Source: Candidatus Avoscillospira avicola
GTDB lineage: Bacteria > Bacillota > Clostridia > Oscillospirales > Oscillospiraceae
Direction: 5' to 3'
NCBI GenBank assembly: GCA_018712245.1
Contig: DVHE01000039.1
Span: 1 to 61,705 of the forward strand
DNA: 61,705 nucleotides
A program made the translations under genes and the position numbers. Shown piece by piece: positions 8,665 through 17,472 of this stretch. The notes beneath the pieces are model-generated. The model saw only the letters and a list, made by a program, of their open reading frames with translations. It was not told the DNA's origin and did not search any database. Each line of letters starts with the position of its first letter. Position 1 is the stretch's first letter.

Positions 8665-9855
8665 TCAGCGGAGGCCATTGGCCGCCCGATAGATGCGGGC
8701 CATGGCCGCCTCGTCCAAACTCTTAAAGGTGCCGATGGTGCGGCTGTGGTTGTAGCTGCAAAGGGCCGCCAGCCGGTCCATGACCGCATCGTCCAGGTCG
8801 CCCACGTTCAGCTCCGGCAGCGAAACCGGCATGCCGATGGACCGGAAGAAGGCCACCTGCTTTTCAATGCCCTGCCGGGCTGCCTGCGCGTCGTCCGCCT
8901 CGGTGACGTCCCAGACGTTCCGGGCAAACCGGGCAAACCGGGCGTAGCCGTCCACGCCGGCCACCTCTTCCGCCCAGGCGCGCCAGACCGCCGAGAGGGA
9001 GGCGCCGTGGGCCACGTCGAACATGGCGCCCAGGGCGTGGCCCAGCTGGTGAACCGCGAAGTCCTTCTTCCCGCCCAGGCCGGTGAGGTTGTTGTGGGAG
9101 AGGCTGCCGCACCACATGATCTCGCTCATGGCGTGGGTGTTTGCGGCATTCTCCACCACCAGCGGACCGTTGCGCAGCACCACCCGCAGCAGCGCCTCAG
9201 CCAGCGCGTCGGTGGTCTCGTTGTCGGTGACGGGGTTGAAGTACCGGTCCAGGGTGTGCATCAAAATATCGGTCACGCCGCAGGCCACCTGGTACCGCGG
9301 CAGCGTCGCGGCCAGGACGGGATCGAGGACGGCGAAGACCGGGCGGTTCAAGTCGGTGTTGAGGCCCCGCTTGACGCCGGCGTCGGCGTCGGTGAGGACG
9401 GCGGAGTCGCTGGTCTCGCTGCCGGCGGCAGGGATCGTCAGCACAACACCCACCGGGAGCGTCTTGGTCAGGGGCCGCTTGCCCAGCCAGAAGTCCCACA
9501 GGTCGGTGCCGGGGTTGGCCGCGCCGTGGGCGATGGCCTTGGCCGTGTCGATGACACTGCCGCCGCCCACCGCGAGGATCAGGTCGGCCCCCAGGGCCAG
9601 GGCCTGGGCCACCCCTTCCCGGGCGTGGGAGAGGCGGGGGTTGGGCTGCGCGCCGCCGAAGGGCGCGTAGGTGATGCCGGCGTCGGCCAGCTGCTGGGTA
9701 ATGCGCCCCAGAAGGCCGCTCTTGCGGGCGCTCTGGCCGCCGTACACCACCAGCACCCGGCTGCCGCCGTACTTCTGCACCAGGGCAGCGGTCTGGTTTT
9801 CACTGCCGGGGCCGAAGCAGACCTCGGTGGGAACATGGTAGTTAAATGACTCCAT
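8665..9855 (-). CDS. Iron-containing alcohol dehydrogenase, YqhD/YugJ type
   Basis: A 396-residue group III alcohol dehydrogenase that would reduce aldehydes with NAD(P)H. It has FGPGSENQ, the GGGSVIDTAKAIA nucleotide loop, TIPAAGSETSDSAVL, and the metal-ligand region HQLGHALGAMFDVAHGASL. The start at 9855 has GGAGGAG upstream; the longer frame to 9987 runs into the previous gene. It is placed between the ACT protein and homoserine dehydrogenase, an odd insertion in an amino-acid operon. Its aldehyde substrate is unknown. Confidence 0.92.
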   Translation of the reverse strand: MESFNYHVPTEVCFGPGSENQTAALVQKYGGSRVLVVYGGQSARKSGLLGRITQQLADAGITYAPFGGAQPNPRLSHAREGVAQALALGADLILAVGGGSVIDTAKAIAHGAANPGTDLWDFWLGKRPLTKTLPVGVVLTIPAAGSETSDSAVLTDADAGVKRGLNTDLNRPVFAVLDPVLAATLPRYQVACGVTDILMHTLDRYFNPVTDNETTDALAEALLRVVLRNGPLVVENAANTHAMSEIMWCGSLSHNNLTGLGGKKDFAVHQLGHALGAMFDVAHGASLSAVWRAWAEEVAGVDGYARFARFARNVWDVTEADDAQAARQGIEKQVAFFRSIGMPVSLPELNVGDLDDAVMDRLAALCSYNHSRTIGTFKSLDEAAMARIYRAANGLR

Positions 9856-9911
9856 ACCAGGTATCTCCTCCAAAAAAACTGGATATAGTAATGAGAAGGG
9901 AGACGCGGGCC

Positions 9912-10352
9912 TCAGCCGGCCACCATCTCGGCCTTGACGATGCCGGGCGTGGCCTCGATGCGCCGCAGCAGCTCCTCCAGGGAGCATTTCAGCTCGCCGG
10001 TCTCCGCCGAGACCGTCACCATGGCGCGGCCCCCGGTGGGGATGGCCTGGTTGATGGTGAGGATGTTGGCGCCGCAGGCGGCGAAAATCGAGAGCAAAGA
10101 GGAGAGAACGCCGGACTTATTCTTGAGCATCAGCTGAAAGGTGATGATGCGCCCGGCCATCAGGTTCTGGAAGGGCGCGATGGAATCCCGGTACTTATAA
10201 AACGCGCTGCGGCTGATGCCCACGGCCTTGGTGGCCTCGTTGACCTTGTCCGTCTCGCCGGTCTCCAGCATACGCTTGGCCTCCGCCACCTTCAGGAAGA
10301 TCTCCGGCAGGGCAGCGGCCTCGACGATGTAGAACTTTGGCGTTTTTTCCAA
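9912..10352 (-). CDS. ACT domain protein of the UPF0735/PheB type
   Basis: A 146-residue protein found in Clostridia and Bacilli next to homoserine dehydrogenase or chorismate genes, probably an amino-acid-sensing regulator. The N-terminal part (KFYIVEAAALPEIFLKVAEA, then GISRSAFYKYRD) looks like a small helix-turn-helix; residues about 70-146 form an ACT domain (ITFQLMLKNKSGVLSSLLSI). I chose the TTG at 10352 because GGAGGG lies eight bases upstream; the ATG at 10373 has no ribosome site. First gene of the hom-lysC operon, with a promoter at 10417-10445. Confidence 0.85.
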   Translation of the reverse strand: MEKTPKFYIVEAAALPEIFLKVAEAKRMLETGETDKVNEATKAVGISRSAFYKYRDSIAPFQNLMAGRIITFQLMLKNKSGVLSSLLSIFAACGANILTINQAIPTGGRAMVTVSAETGELKCSLEELLRRIEATPGIVKAEMVAG

Positions 10353-10416
10353 AAAACATTCCCTCCAATTCATGAGATGTCTTTGACGGAAAATCAAATG
10401 TTTTCGTGTGAGCTAT

Positions 10417-10457
10417 ACTATACAATATTTCCCGCGAGAATGCAACAGGCATTCTCG
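10417..10457 (-). promoter_or_regulatory. Promoter of the ACT-adh-hom-lysC operon with overlapping dyad
   Basis: The minus strand has TTGCAT (10440-10445), 17 bases and TATAGT (10417-10422). The -35 box is part of a perfect 9 bp inverted repeat, CGAGAATGC/GCATTCTCG with a 5-base centre (10435-10457), a likely operator shared with the divergent transporter gene. Confidence 0.7.
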
Positions 10458-10502
10458 GAAAACCGGCAGAAATTCTGCCGCTGGACAGGAGGTGGCCAGG
10501 CA

Positions 10503-11564
10503 GTGGAACGAAAAAAGGTCTTAAAAACGCTGGCGCTGGTGGCGGCGGCCTCGGTGGGCGGGTGGCTCACGGTGTGGCTCCTGGGGCCGGTGCTGCTGCC
10601 CTTCGGCGTGGGCTACCTGTTCGCCTGGGTGGCCCAGCCGGCCGTGGAGGCCCTGTGCCGTGGGAAATTTCCCCGCTGGGCGGCGGCGGGCCTGACGGTG
10701 ACGGTGTTCTACGCACTGCTGTTCACCGCCATCTACGCCGTCTGCTGGGTTCTCTGCCGCGAGGCCGCGGCCTTCGCCCGGCAGCTGCCGGCTCTGGCGG
10801 CCTCCCTGGCCGAGCCGGCGGCCCGGGTGGAGGCGTGGCTGCTGGAGCGGCTGAGCCGCTTCCCCGACGGCCTGGGCCAGGCCCTGCGAGAGGGCGTGGA
10901 GACCTTTTTCAAAAGCGGCGCCGGCCTGGCCGGGCGGCTCTACAGCTGGGTCTTCGACCTGGCCTCGGCCTTCCTCAAACGGCTGCCGGACCTCTTCCTC
11001 TTCTTCCTCACGACGGTTCTCTCCAGCTTCATGCTGGCGGCCAAGCTGCCGGAGCTGCGGCAGGCCTGGCAGAAGCGGGCGCCGGAGGCATGGCAGCGGC
11101 GGCTCCAGGCCGTGATCCGGCGGCTGCGGGAGACGCTGGGCGGCTGGGTCAAGGCCCAGGTGAAACTGATGGGCATCACCTTTCTGGTGCTGACCGCCGG
11201 GCTCTTGATTTTGGGAGTGGACTACCCCCTGCTCTTCGGGCTCCTGATCGCCTTCATCGACGCCCTGCCGGTCTTCGGCAGCGGCGCGGTGCTGCTGCCC
11301 TGGGGGCTCTACCAGCTGCTGGACGGCAACACCTTCCTGGGGGTGGGCCTTCTCTGCCTGTACGGCGCGGCTTCGCTGATCCGCTCTGCCCTGGAGCCCA
11401 GGATGCTGGGCAAGCAGATGGGCCTGGACCCGCTGTGGACGCTGCTGGCTCTCTACGCGGGCTACCGGTTCTTCGGTATCCTGGGCATGATCCTCTTCCC
11501 GGTGGGGGCCATTCTGGCCAAGCAGCTCTGGAGCCATCTGGACGCCCGGCCCCAAAATGGCTGA
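10503..11564 (+). CDS. AI-2E family transporter (PerM-like membrane protein)
   Basis: A 353-residue integral membrane protein of the AI-2 exporter superfamily. Two N-terminal hydrophobic spans surround PVLLPFGVGYLFAWV, then a large loop, then the typical C-terminal block of spans with VDYPLLFGLLIAFIDALPVFG and a final FFGILGMILFPVGAI. The GTG at 10503 is preferred because AGGAGG sits about ten bases upstream. Members export solutes such as autoinducer-2 or act in ion homeostasis; the substrate here is unknown. Confidence 0.88.
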   Translation: MERKKVLKTLALVAAASVGGWLTVWLLGPVLLPFGVGYLFAWVAQPAVEALCRGKFPRWAAAGLTVTVFYALLFTAIYAVCWVLCREAAAFARQLPALAASLAEPAARVEAWLLERLSRFPDGLGQALREGVETFFKSGAGLAGRLYSWVFDLASAFLKRLPDLFLFFLTTVLSSFMLAAKLPELRQAWQKRAPEAWQRRLQAVIRRLRETLGGWVKAQVKLMGITFLVLTAGLLILGVDYPLLFGLLIAFIDALPVFGSGAVLLPWGLYQLLDGNTFLGVGLLCLYGAASLIRSALEPRMLGKQMGLDPLWTLLALYAGYRFFGILGMILFPVGAILAKQLWSHLDARPQNG

Positions 11565-11638
11565 CGCCGGGCGCTTCCCTCCCGGGCCCGCTTGTGGTAT
11601 GATGGAGAAAACATCCGCCACATGAAGGAGGCACCGCC

Positions 11639-12079
11639 ATGGGCCCATATCACTTTTTCGGCTGGGAGCAGGCCGACGTCCCAGCCCAAACCCACGAATA
11701 CCCCGGCATCCGCACGCCGCTGGACCTCTATGACCGGCTGTCGGACGGCGTCTGGCAGGCCGACACCTGCGCGCCGCGCCTGCGCCCGGGCTGGTCGCCG
11801 GAGAACAAGACCCTGGGACAATGCTCTATCACGGCCTTTCTGGTCCAGGACATCTTCGGCGGCGCGGTCTACGGCATCCGCCGCCCCGACGGCAACTACC
11901 ACTGCTATAATGTGGTGGACGGCCACGTCTTCGACCTGACCAGCGAGCAGTTCGGCGGCGAGGTCCTCTCCTACCGGGATAACCCGGAGCAGTCCCGGGA
12001 GGTCCACTTCGCCAAGGCCGAAAAGAAGGCGCGCTACGAGCTGCTCAAAGCCCGCCTCCTGGCCGCCTGCACCGGCTGA
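11639..12079 (+). CDS. YunG-like conserved protein
   Basis: A 146-residue cytoplasmic protein resembling Bacillus YunG: the pattern WSPENKTLGQCSITAFLVQD, GGAVYGIRRPDGNYHCYN and VVDGHVFDLTSEQFGG is typical. The conserved cysteine in GQC and the histidine in YHCYN could be functional, but no activity is known for the family. AAGGAGG precedes the ATG. It lies 74 bases after the AI-2E transporter on the same strand. Confidence 0.7.
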   Translation: MGPYHFFGWEQADVPAQTHEYPGIRTPLDLYDRLSDGVWQADTCAPRLRPGWSPENKTLGQCSITAFLVQDIFGGAVYGIRRPDGNYHCYNVVDGHVFDLTSEQFGGEVLSYRDNPEQSREVHFAKAEKKARYELLKARLLAACTG

Positions 12080-12108
12080 GCGCGCCCGCGGAAGCGCGAA
12101 AGCAAACG

Positions 12109-12153
12109 ACCCGCCGGGCCGCCGAACCAACATGGTTCGGCGGCCCGGCGGGT
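12109..12153 (+). terminator. Very stable 20 bp hairpin after the YunG-like gene
   Basis: Arms 12109-12128 and 12134-12153 pair perfectly over 20 bases around an AACAT loop. Only three T follow, so it may work as a terminator or as an end-protecting hairpin. It starts 30 bases after the stop codon. Confidence 0.6.
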
Positions 12154-12448
12154 TTGCGCGTTGGGGCGGTTGGCAGCGATGCCGCGGCCTCTCGCAGCGG
12201 GTGCGGAAGGCCGTTTACACCGTTGCACTGAAGGGGTCTGTCGTAGGGGCGGCTATCAGCCGCCCGCTTGCCAAGGCCGCGATCCCGGCGTGCTGCCGCC
12301 GAACGAAGCCAATTCCAGACGGCTTGTTGCGGTTGCCGCAAACACGCCGGAATTGCCGCCAAGCGGGCGCGCGATGCGCGTCCGCGCCGCGTCAGCGGCC
12401 TCTCGTGGGGGGTGTGGTGGTTTGATATGGCCGTTTGCACCGCCGCAC

Positions 12449-12610
12449 CAAGGCCCCCTTGTGTAAAGGGGGCTGGCTCGCGAAGCGAGACTGGGGGATT
12501 GTCAGCCCCTACGGCGCCTTGGCGCCACCTATTCACTTTTCCTGACCCCTCCGTCAGGCCTGCGGCCCGCCACCTCCCCTAAAGCCCTTTGGGCGTTAGG
12601 GGAGGCTTTG
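12449..12610 (+). repeat. MITE-like repeat, shortened copy
   Basis: Begins AAGGCCCCCTTGTGTAAAGG and ends GGGGAGGCTTTGG, the same ends as the repeats at 29026 and 38145, but with a different and shorter interior. It includes a GACTGGGGGATTGTCA block. Confidence 0.65.
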
Positions 12611-12797
12611 GTCGGTGCGTGTGCTGCAGGCACTCAGACAGTGCGGGCGGCCATACAGGCCGCCCCTACAGTGAAGACGGCTGGCTGGTGAAACTGTGGA
12701 GGCCGATGGCCCGGGTTGCCGCCAGGCCTTCCCGTCCCGCGTTGCACCCCGCAGCAATCTGGACAACAATTGCGCGCCGCTTTCCTCCGCTCCCGTA

Positions 12798-12995
12798 TCA
12801 GCTCTGGGTCGGCTGAAAGAGTCCGTCCACGCTGCACTGCAACTCCCGGGCCAGGGAGAAGGCCAGGGACAGCGTGGGGTCATACTTGTCATTTTCGATG
12901 GCGTTGATGGTCTGGCGCGTCACGCCGCAGCGCCTGGCCAGCTCCTCCTGAGACAGCCCCAGCTCTTTGCGCCTGGTTTTGATCTGATTTTCCAT
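12798..12995 (-). CDS. Small XRE family HTH regulator
   Basis: A 65-residue stand-alone Cro/XRE repressor: MENQIKTRRKELGLSQEELA, then RCGVTRQTINAIENDKYDPT. This is the compact type usually paired with a small membrane protein. Its start is two bases from the stop of the upstream membrane gene, so they are coupled. Two large inverted repeats over the operon promoter (13314-13386) are probable binding sites for autorepression. Confidence 0.92.
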   Translation of the reverse strand: MENQIKTRRKELGLSQEELARRCGVTRQTINAIENDKYDPTLSLAFSLARELQCSVDGLFQPTQS

Positions 12996-12996
12996 C

Positions 12997-13287
12997 TCAG
13001 CCCCCGTGCCGCTTTCGCTCCCGCAGCAGGGAGACGAGATACACCGCCGCCATCAGCTCCAGATAAATGAGCGGGTTGATGGAAAGCGGCTGCGCCGTCA
13101 CCAGGTCCGCGATGACATGCAGCACCAGCACGCCCACCGCCACCGTCAGCGTAAAAGACCCCGCCTTCCAGACGACGACCTGGCCGCGCTCATCCCCCGG
13201 ACGCAGCAGTGACCAAAGCACCGCGCCGTCCAGCACCGCAAAGACGGCCAGCACGACCCCCAGTACGATTTTTGCCCCGATTGGCAT
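12997..13287 (-). CDS. Small membrane protein paired with the XRE regulator
   Basis: A 96-residue protein with three predicted membrane spans: IVLGVVLAVFAVLDGAVLW, FTLTVAVGVLVLHVIADLV and LIYLELMAAVYLVSLL. It ends in a basic tail. No function is known; similar proteins occur before small XRE regulators in Firmicutes. AAGGAG lies nine bases before the ATG. First gene of the two-gene autoregulated operon. Confidence 0.75.
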   Translation of the reverse strand: MPIGAKIVLGVVLAVFAVLDGAVLWSLLRPGDERGQVVVWKAGSFTLTVAVGVLVLHVIADLVTAQPLSINPLIYLELMAAVYLVSLLRERKRHGG

Positions 13288-13313
13288 ATGTCTCAGCTCC
13301 TTTTCCTGTGGTT

Positions 13314-13386
13314 AAAATGTCAAATTCTTTTGACATTTTCAAGGATACCAGAGCCGTAGCAAAATGTCAAGAACTTTTTACATTTT
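13314..13386 (-). promoter_or_regulatory. XRE operon promoter with two tandem operators
   Basis: On the minus strand TTGACA (13365-13370), 17 bases and TATCCT (13342-13347). Operator A is a perfect dyad AAAATGTCAAA/TTTGACATTTT with a 4-base centre (13314-13339), just past the -10. Operator B (13361-13386) has the same geometry with two mismatches and covers the -35. Centres are 47 bases apart. Confidence 0.8.
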
Positions 13387-13397
13387 CCGCTTCGGCA

Positions 13398-14264
13398 CTA
13401 GCCCGCGGCCGCTAGGCCCTCCAGGTATTCCTCCAGGCAGATCCCCTGCTCATGGATAGCCTTGGCGGCCTCCTTGCCCACGTAGCGGTAGTGCCACTCC
13501 TCGTTGGCCACGCCGGTCAGGTCCACCTTGTCGGCGGGATAGCGGTAGATGAAGCCGTACTCGTAGCTGTGTTCCTGGAGCCAGGGGTAGATGGCGTACA
13601 CCGCGCCGTTGATGTCCACCGCCAGACCCAGCTGATGCTCGCTGGTGCCGGGCTGGGCCACCCACTGCTCCGCCTGGGCCACGGCCTCCTCCTGGGTATA
13701 GCCCTCGGCGATGTAAGAGGCGATTTTTTCATCATAGATGCTCTGCTGCTTCTCCTGGGTCCGGTAGCCAGCGACCACGATCGGCCCCAGCTCCGCCGCG
13801 GTGGCGGCGTCCAGCAGCTCCGTCAGTGCCGGGAGAATCCGCGCGTCCACCAGCTGCCCGCCGGGGGCCTCTGCCAACTCCGGCGTGTAGCCCTCCGGCA
13901 GCGGGTTCCAGCGGTTCACCAGCAGCAGATTCCACACGCCGTCGTCCTCCGCCGGCTGCCCCGCCTGGGAATCCGACGCGTCCGGCTCCGACGGCTCCTC
14001 CGCCACCGGCTCGTCCACAGGTACTTCCGTCACGGGTTCTTCTGTCACAGTTTCTTCTGTGGGCGTCTCCGGTTTCGCCGTCTCGTCCGGGGCAGGCTCG
14101 TCCACGGCTGCCGCCGGCACCTCCTCCGCCCAGAAGAGATCGGACAGGCCCCAGCGCACGGCCACCGTACACACCGCCGCCAGCACCAGCATCACGGCCA
14201 CCGCCGGCCAAATCCGCCCGCCGCGCCGCTGGCGCCGGGGCGATCTTACTCCATTTGTTCCCAT
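13398..14264 (-). CDS. M15 family D-alanyl-D-alanine carboxypeptidase (VanY-like)
   Basis: A 288-residue, probably membrane-anchored, zinc peptidase trimming the last D-Ala of peptidoglycan stem peptides. Residues about 18-40 form a signal anchor (IWPAVAVMLVLAAVCTVAV), followed by an acidic Pro/Glu/Thr linker to about residue 100. The catalytic domain has SEHQLGLAVDING with the zinc His and Asp, and EEWHYRYVG with the catalytic Glu and third zinc His. A strong AAAGGAG site precedes the ATG. Confidence 0.93.
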   Translation of the reverse strand: MGTNGVRSPRRQRRGGRIWPAVAVMLVLAAVCTVAVRWGLSDLFWAEEVPAAAVDEPAPDETAKPETPTEETVTEEPVTEVPVDEPVAEEPSEPDASDSQAGQPAEDDGVWNLLLVNRWNPLPEGYTPELAEAPGGQLVDARILPALTELLDAATAAELGPIVVAGYRTQEKQQSIYDEKIASYIAEGYTQEEAVAQAEQWVAQPGTSEHQLGLAVDINGAVYAIYPWLQEHSYEYGFIYRYPADKVDLTGVANEEWHYRYVGKEAAKAIHEQGICLEEYLEGLAAAG

Positions 14265-15033
14265 GGGGTTCTCCTTTCCGGGCGGAGGGGAAACCGTCTC
14301 CGCCGATCGTTGAGAATGATTCAGGATACGCCCATTTTACTACAATCGCCGTGGAATTTTCCAGCACTTTTTTGTGAACATACCGCGCCGGCACCGAAAA
14401 AGCTCCAAAATTCAAAGTCAGGCGCAGCGGTTAAGCGGGGCCGTTTGCACCGCCAGCCGTCCATTCCCACCGTATATAACGCGCATCGCGCGTCCGGGCC
14501 GCGAAGCGGCCTTTCATGGAGGGAACGGTGGTTGCTCCGGCGGGGGACTTTTCACCGCGGAAAAGTCCCCAAAACGCGCCGGGGGCTGCGGCCCCCGGAC
14601 TCCCTTGGGGCCGCGCGGCGTGCATCCCCGGAAAAGGCATCTCCCAAGCTGTTACGCTCCACCAGGCCGTCCCGTTTCATACTGCCTTCCCCTTCCCGGC
14701 TTCGCGCGGGCCAGTAGAATCGGATTACCGCTACGGCTACAGAACTTTCCTCAAAGGCCGCACGGACTGCCCTGGAATGCGGGGTGGATGCTGCACACGG
14801 CAGATTTTTTGCGAAATCTCTCCATTTTCGCCGTAGGGGCGTGCATCGCGCACCCGAACGCCAGCGTCGCCCGAATGTTTGGGCTGAACAGACCCGTCTG
14901 CGGCGGGTTCGGGCCGATGAAGGCATCGGCCCCTACAGCGCCAAGGGACTGCCGTCCTCATCGTAGGGGCGGCTATCAGCCGCCTCAAACCGGCTGTGTT
15001 CGGCAACTGCCTGCCGGAATCGCTGCCTGGCCG
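14265..15033. other. Gene-free interval with repeats
   Basis: Upstream of the carboxypeptidase gene and after the end of the M56 gene. It holds one structured 250 bp element and three palindromes: GTAGGGGCGTGCATCGCGC (about 14833), GGGCCGATGAAGGCATCGGCC (about 14907) and GTAGGGGCGGCTATCAGCC (about 14961). No supported gene. Confidence 0.8.
14534..14778 (-). repeat. Structured 250 bp element, copy 2
   Basis: Minus orientation. Hairpin GGGGACTTTTC/GAAAAGTCCCC at 14543-14570 (G-C version) next to the CCGGGGGC/GCCCCCGG hairpin. Weak similarity extends past the core to the GTAGGGGC palindrome near 14833. Confidence 0.9.
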
Positions 15034-17472
15034 TCAGCCGTCTCCCACGGTCAGCGTCACCTCTGCCGGGCCGTCCCAGGCCAGCTGATACCGCCGGGAG
15101 GCCGTCAGGCCGGAGAAGGTGCATTCAGAGGCGTCGGCCTCCACTTGGGCCTCCTGAATCGCCGCGCTGCCCTGGCTGATGTCCAGCAGCGTCAGATTGC
15201 CGGCGACGTCGGCCCCCGTGAGGGAAACGGCGATCTCCGTAGAGTTGGTGTAAAAGACGTAGCGGGAGAGCGACGCGGCGTCACAGGTCACGTCGCCCCG
15301 CTCCAGGGAATAGAGAACCGTGGCCGTCGTCTCCGCCGCGCTGGGCACCGCGGTGCGCACTGCCCGGGCCTCCCCTTCCATGCCCGCCATACCGGCGGAG
15401 GAAAAGCCCACCATATACGTCCCCGGAGCCCAGGGGCCGTCCGAGGCAATGGTCTGCCAGCTGCCGGCTGCAAATTCATACACCGTTCCCTCCAGCTCCA
15501 TCAGCACCGCCTCCGTGCCGGTGTTGTGGACGGTGACGGACCAGCAGGGCGCCTCCTCCGTCAGCACCAGCCGCTGTTGGAAGGAGGTATTGCCCCCCAA
15601 ATTCGCGGTAAAGACCGTCTCTGTACCGTCCGCCGCCGCAATGACGCCGCCCTCACCCTGGGCGTTGGGCGACAGGTGGAGACCGGCTCCCACCAGCGAC
15701 GCGGTGTAGACCTGGCGGCCGTCGCCGCCGCCGGAGGCGGTGAGATAGACCGTCCCGGTCCAGGTTTCTCCGGCTTCCCCGGAGAGGGCAAAGCGAAGGG
15801 CCGCCGACTGCGCCAGCTCCCCATCCGCCCCCAGCGGCGACCAGAAGAGGCCGTCGCCGTCCCGGAGATCTGCCGCCGTCACCAGCTGCCCGTCCGCCAG
15901 CAGCGCACCGCCCGTGCAGCGGACGGAGCCCTCGGTGAAGGGGAGGTCCAGCGTCAGCGGGAAATAGGGGCTCCGGGATGAAAGCATCGGCGCGAACTCC
16001 CACTGGGCCACGCCCATGGCAGCCTCGGATACCAGGCTGTGGATGCTCGAGAGGAAGGTGCGTTCTCCGTCGTCCCGGAGCTGGGCCAGCCAGAGGTCGC
16101 CGTCCACCCGCAGCAGAAAATAGTCGTCGGACAGGGGCTGGTAGAGAATTTCCTCGTGCCGCGCCGTCAGGGACTGCGCCGCCCCATCGCTTTGGGGCAG
16201 GAACAAGTCGGCCCAGGCCGCGTCGGTGTAGGGGAAGGGCTGCCAGCCCCAGGTGACGCCGGTGAGCCGGGTCTCGTGGCTGCCGGTGGTGTCCACCGCC
16301 GGATCGGCGTCTCCGGTCCCGGGCAGCGCGCCGCTGCGGGACACCAGCGTGAAGTCGTCCTCCCCCACCACGTAGCGAACGCCCGTATCGTCGCTGCGCA
16401 GCTGCGAGTTGGCCGGGTTCCAGTAGATGCACTGGTAGGAGACGTAGGTGCTGCCCGGCGTCAGCCGCGCTTCGCTTTGGGACGCGCCGAAGTCCCCCGA
16501 GTCCTGGGCCGGGGCGGGGTTGGTCAGCAGGGCCACGGCTGCCGCGACGCAGACCGCCGCTGCCGCCGGGACAACCCAGCGGGCCGGCTTTTTCCACCGG
16601 GCCAGATGGCGAATCCGCCGGGCCGGGTCCCCGGCGCCGAAGGCTAGGGGCAGGCCCACCCGCCGTCCGGCGGCCAGATGCAGCAGCGTGGCGGCATAGT
16701 CCGCCCGGGCGGCGCCGTCCATCCGCCGCACCACGGCCTCGTCGCAGGCGGTCTCCATATCCTGCCCGGCCAGCGCGAAGGCCAGCCAGACCAGGGGGTT
16801 GAACCAGTGGAGGCTCAGCGCCGCGAAGGCCAGGGCCTTCCACCAGGGGTCGCCCCGGCGGAGGTGGCAGCGCTCATGGCGCAGGACGTGCTGCCGCGCC
16901 TGGGGCGGCAGCGCCGCGGGCAGATAAATCTTAGGCCGCGGCAGTCCCAGGAGGAAGGCCGTGGAAATCCCCTCGGCCAGATAGACGCCCCGCTCCAGGG
17001 GCACGGCGGTGCGGAGCTTCCGGCGCAGCCGGAAATCGGATACCCCGGCCCACAGGGCCATGACGCCCACCCCGGCCAGCCAGACCGCCCCGGCCACAGC
17101 CCATGGGTCGGCAGCAGGGGTCTCCGGCGCGGCGTCCGCGGTAATTTTCGCCGCCTCTTCCGCCGGTGCCGCAGCCACCCGGTTTTCCGAAGGCGCGGCG
17201 GTCACAAGCTCCGGCAGCGCGGCCACGTAGGCCATGGAGGTGGCCGTGGTCCCGGCCTCCACCGCCGGGGCATCCAGCAGGCCGAAGAGCGACACGGCGG
17301 ACGAGAGCGACACCGGGCACAACAGGCGCAGCAGCACCACCGCCCACAACGCGCAGACGATGGCCCGGGGCGCCCGCCGGAGGGCCAGCCGCAGCAGCGC
17401 CACCGCCGCGATGACCACGCTGGCCGTCAGGCTCATGTCCACCACCCGGGCAAAGACAGCCTCAATCGCCAT
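15034..17472 (-). CDS. BlaR1-like M56 membrane metallopeptidase with large extracellular part
   Basis: An 812-residue sensor-type protease. Several N-terminal membrane spans (SVVIAAVALLRLALRR; AIVCALWAVVLLRLL) frame the zinc motif HERCH in VLRHERCHLRRGDPWW (about residue 205) and the downstream ETACDEAVVRRM, both typical of M56. After a last span near residue 310 there is a roughly 490-residue extracellular part of unknown fold with no penicillin-binding motif seen. In BlaR1/MecR1 the peptidase triggers loss of the BlaI repressor. Its start overlaps the end of blaI by 11 bases, so the pair is translationally coupled. Confidence 0.88.
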   Translation of the reverse strand: MAIEAVFARVVDMSLTASVVIAAVALLRLALRRAPRAIVCALWAVVLLRLLCPVSLSSAVSLFGLLDAPAVEAGTTATSMAYVAALPELVTAAPSENRVAAAPAEEAAKITADAAPETPAADPWAVAGAVWLAGVGVMALWAGVSDFRLRRKLRTAVPLERGVYLAEGISTAFLLGLPRPKIYLPAALPPQARQHVLRHERCHLRRGDPWWKALAFAALSLHWFNPLVWLAFALAGQDMETACDEAVVRRMDGAARADYAATLLHLAAGRRVGLPLAFGAGDPARRIRHLARWKKPARWVVPAAAAVCVAAAVALLTNPAPAQDSGDFGASQSEARLTPGSTYVSYQCIYWNPANSQLRSDDTGVRYVVGEDDFTLVSRSGALPGTGDADPAVDTTGSHETRLTGVTWGWQPFPYTDAAWADLFLPQSDGAAQSLTARHEEILYQPLSDDYFLLRVDGDLWLAQLRDDGERTFLSSIHSLVSEAAMGVAQWEFAPMLSSRSPYFPLTLDLPFTEGSVRCTGGALLADGQLVTAADLRDGDGLFWSPLGADGELAQSAALRFALSGEAGETWTGTVYLTASGGGDGRQVYTASLVGAGLHLSPNAQGEGGVIAAADGTETVFTANLGGNTSFQQRLVLTEEAPCWSVTVHNTGTEAVLMELEGTVYEFAAGSWQTIASDGPWAPGTYMVGFSSAGMAGMEGEARAVRTAVPSAAETTATVLYSLERGDVTCDAASLSRYVFYTNSTEIAVSLTGADVAGNLTLLDISQGSAAIQEAQVEADASECTFSGLTASRRYQLAWDGPAEVTLTVGDG

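Larger units (their letters stand above)
12080..12797. other. Gene-free interval with repeats
   Basis: Holds the 20 bp hairpin, a GTAGGGGCGGCTATCAGCC-type palindrome (about 12244), a MITE-like repeat (12449-12610) with its own small hairpins, and a GGGCGGCCATACAGGCC-type palindrome (about 12645). No supported gene. Confidence 0.75.
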
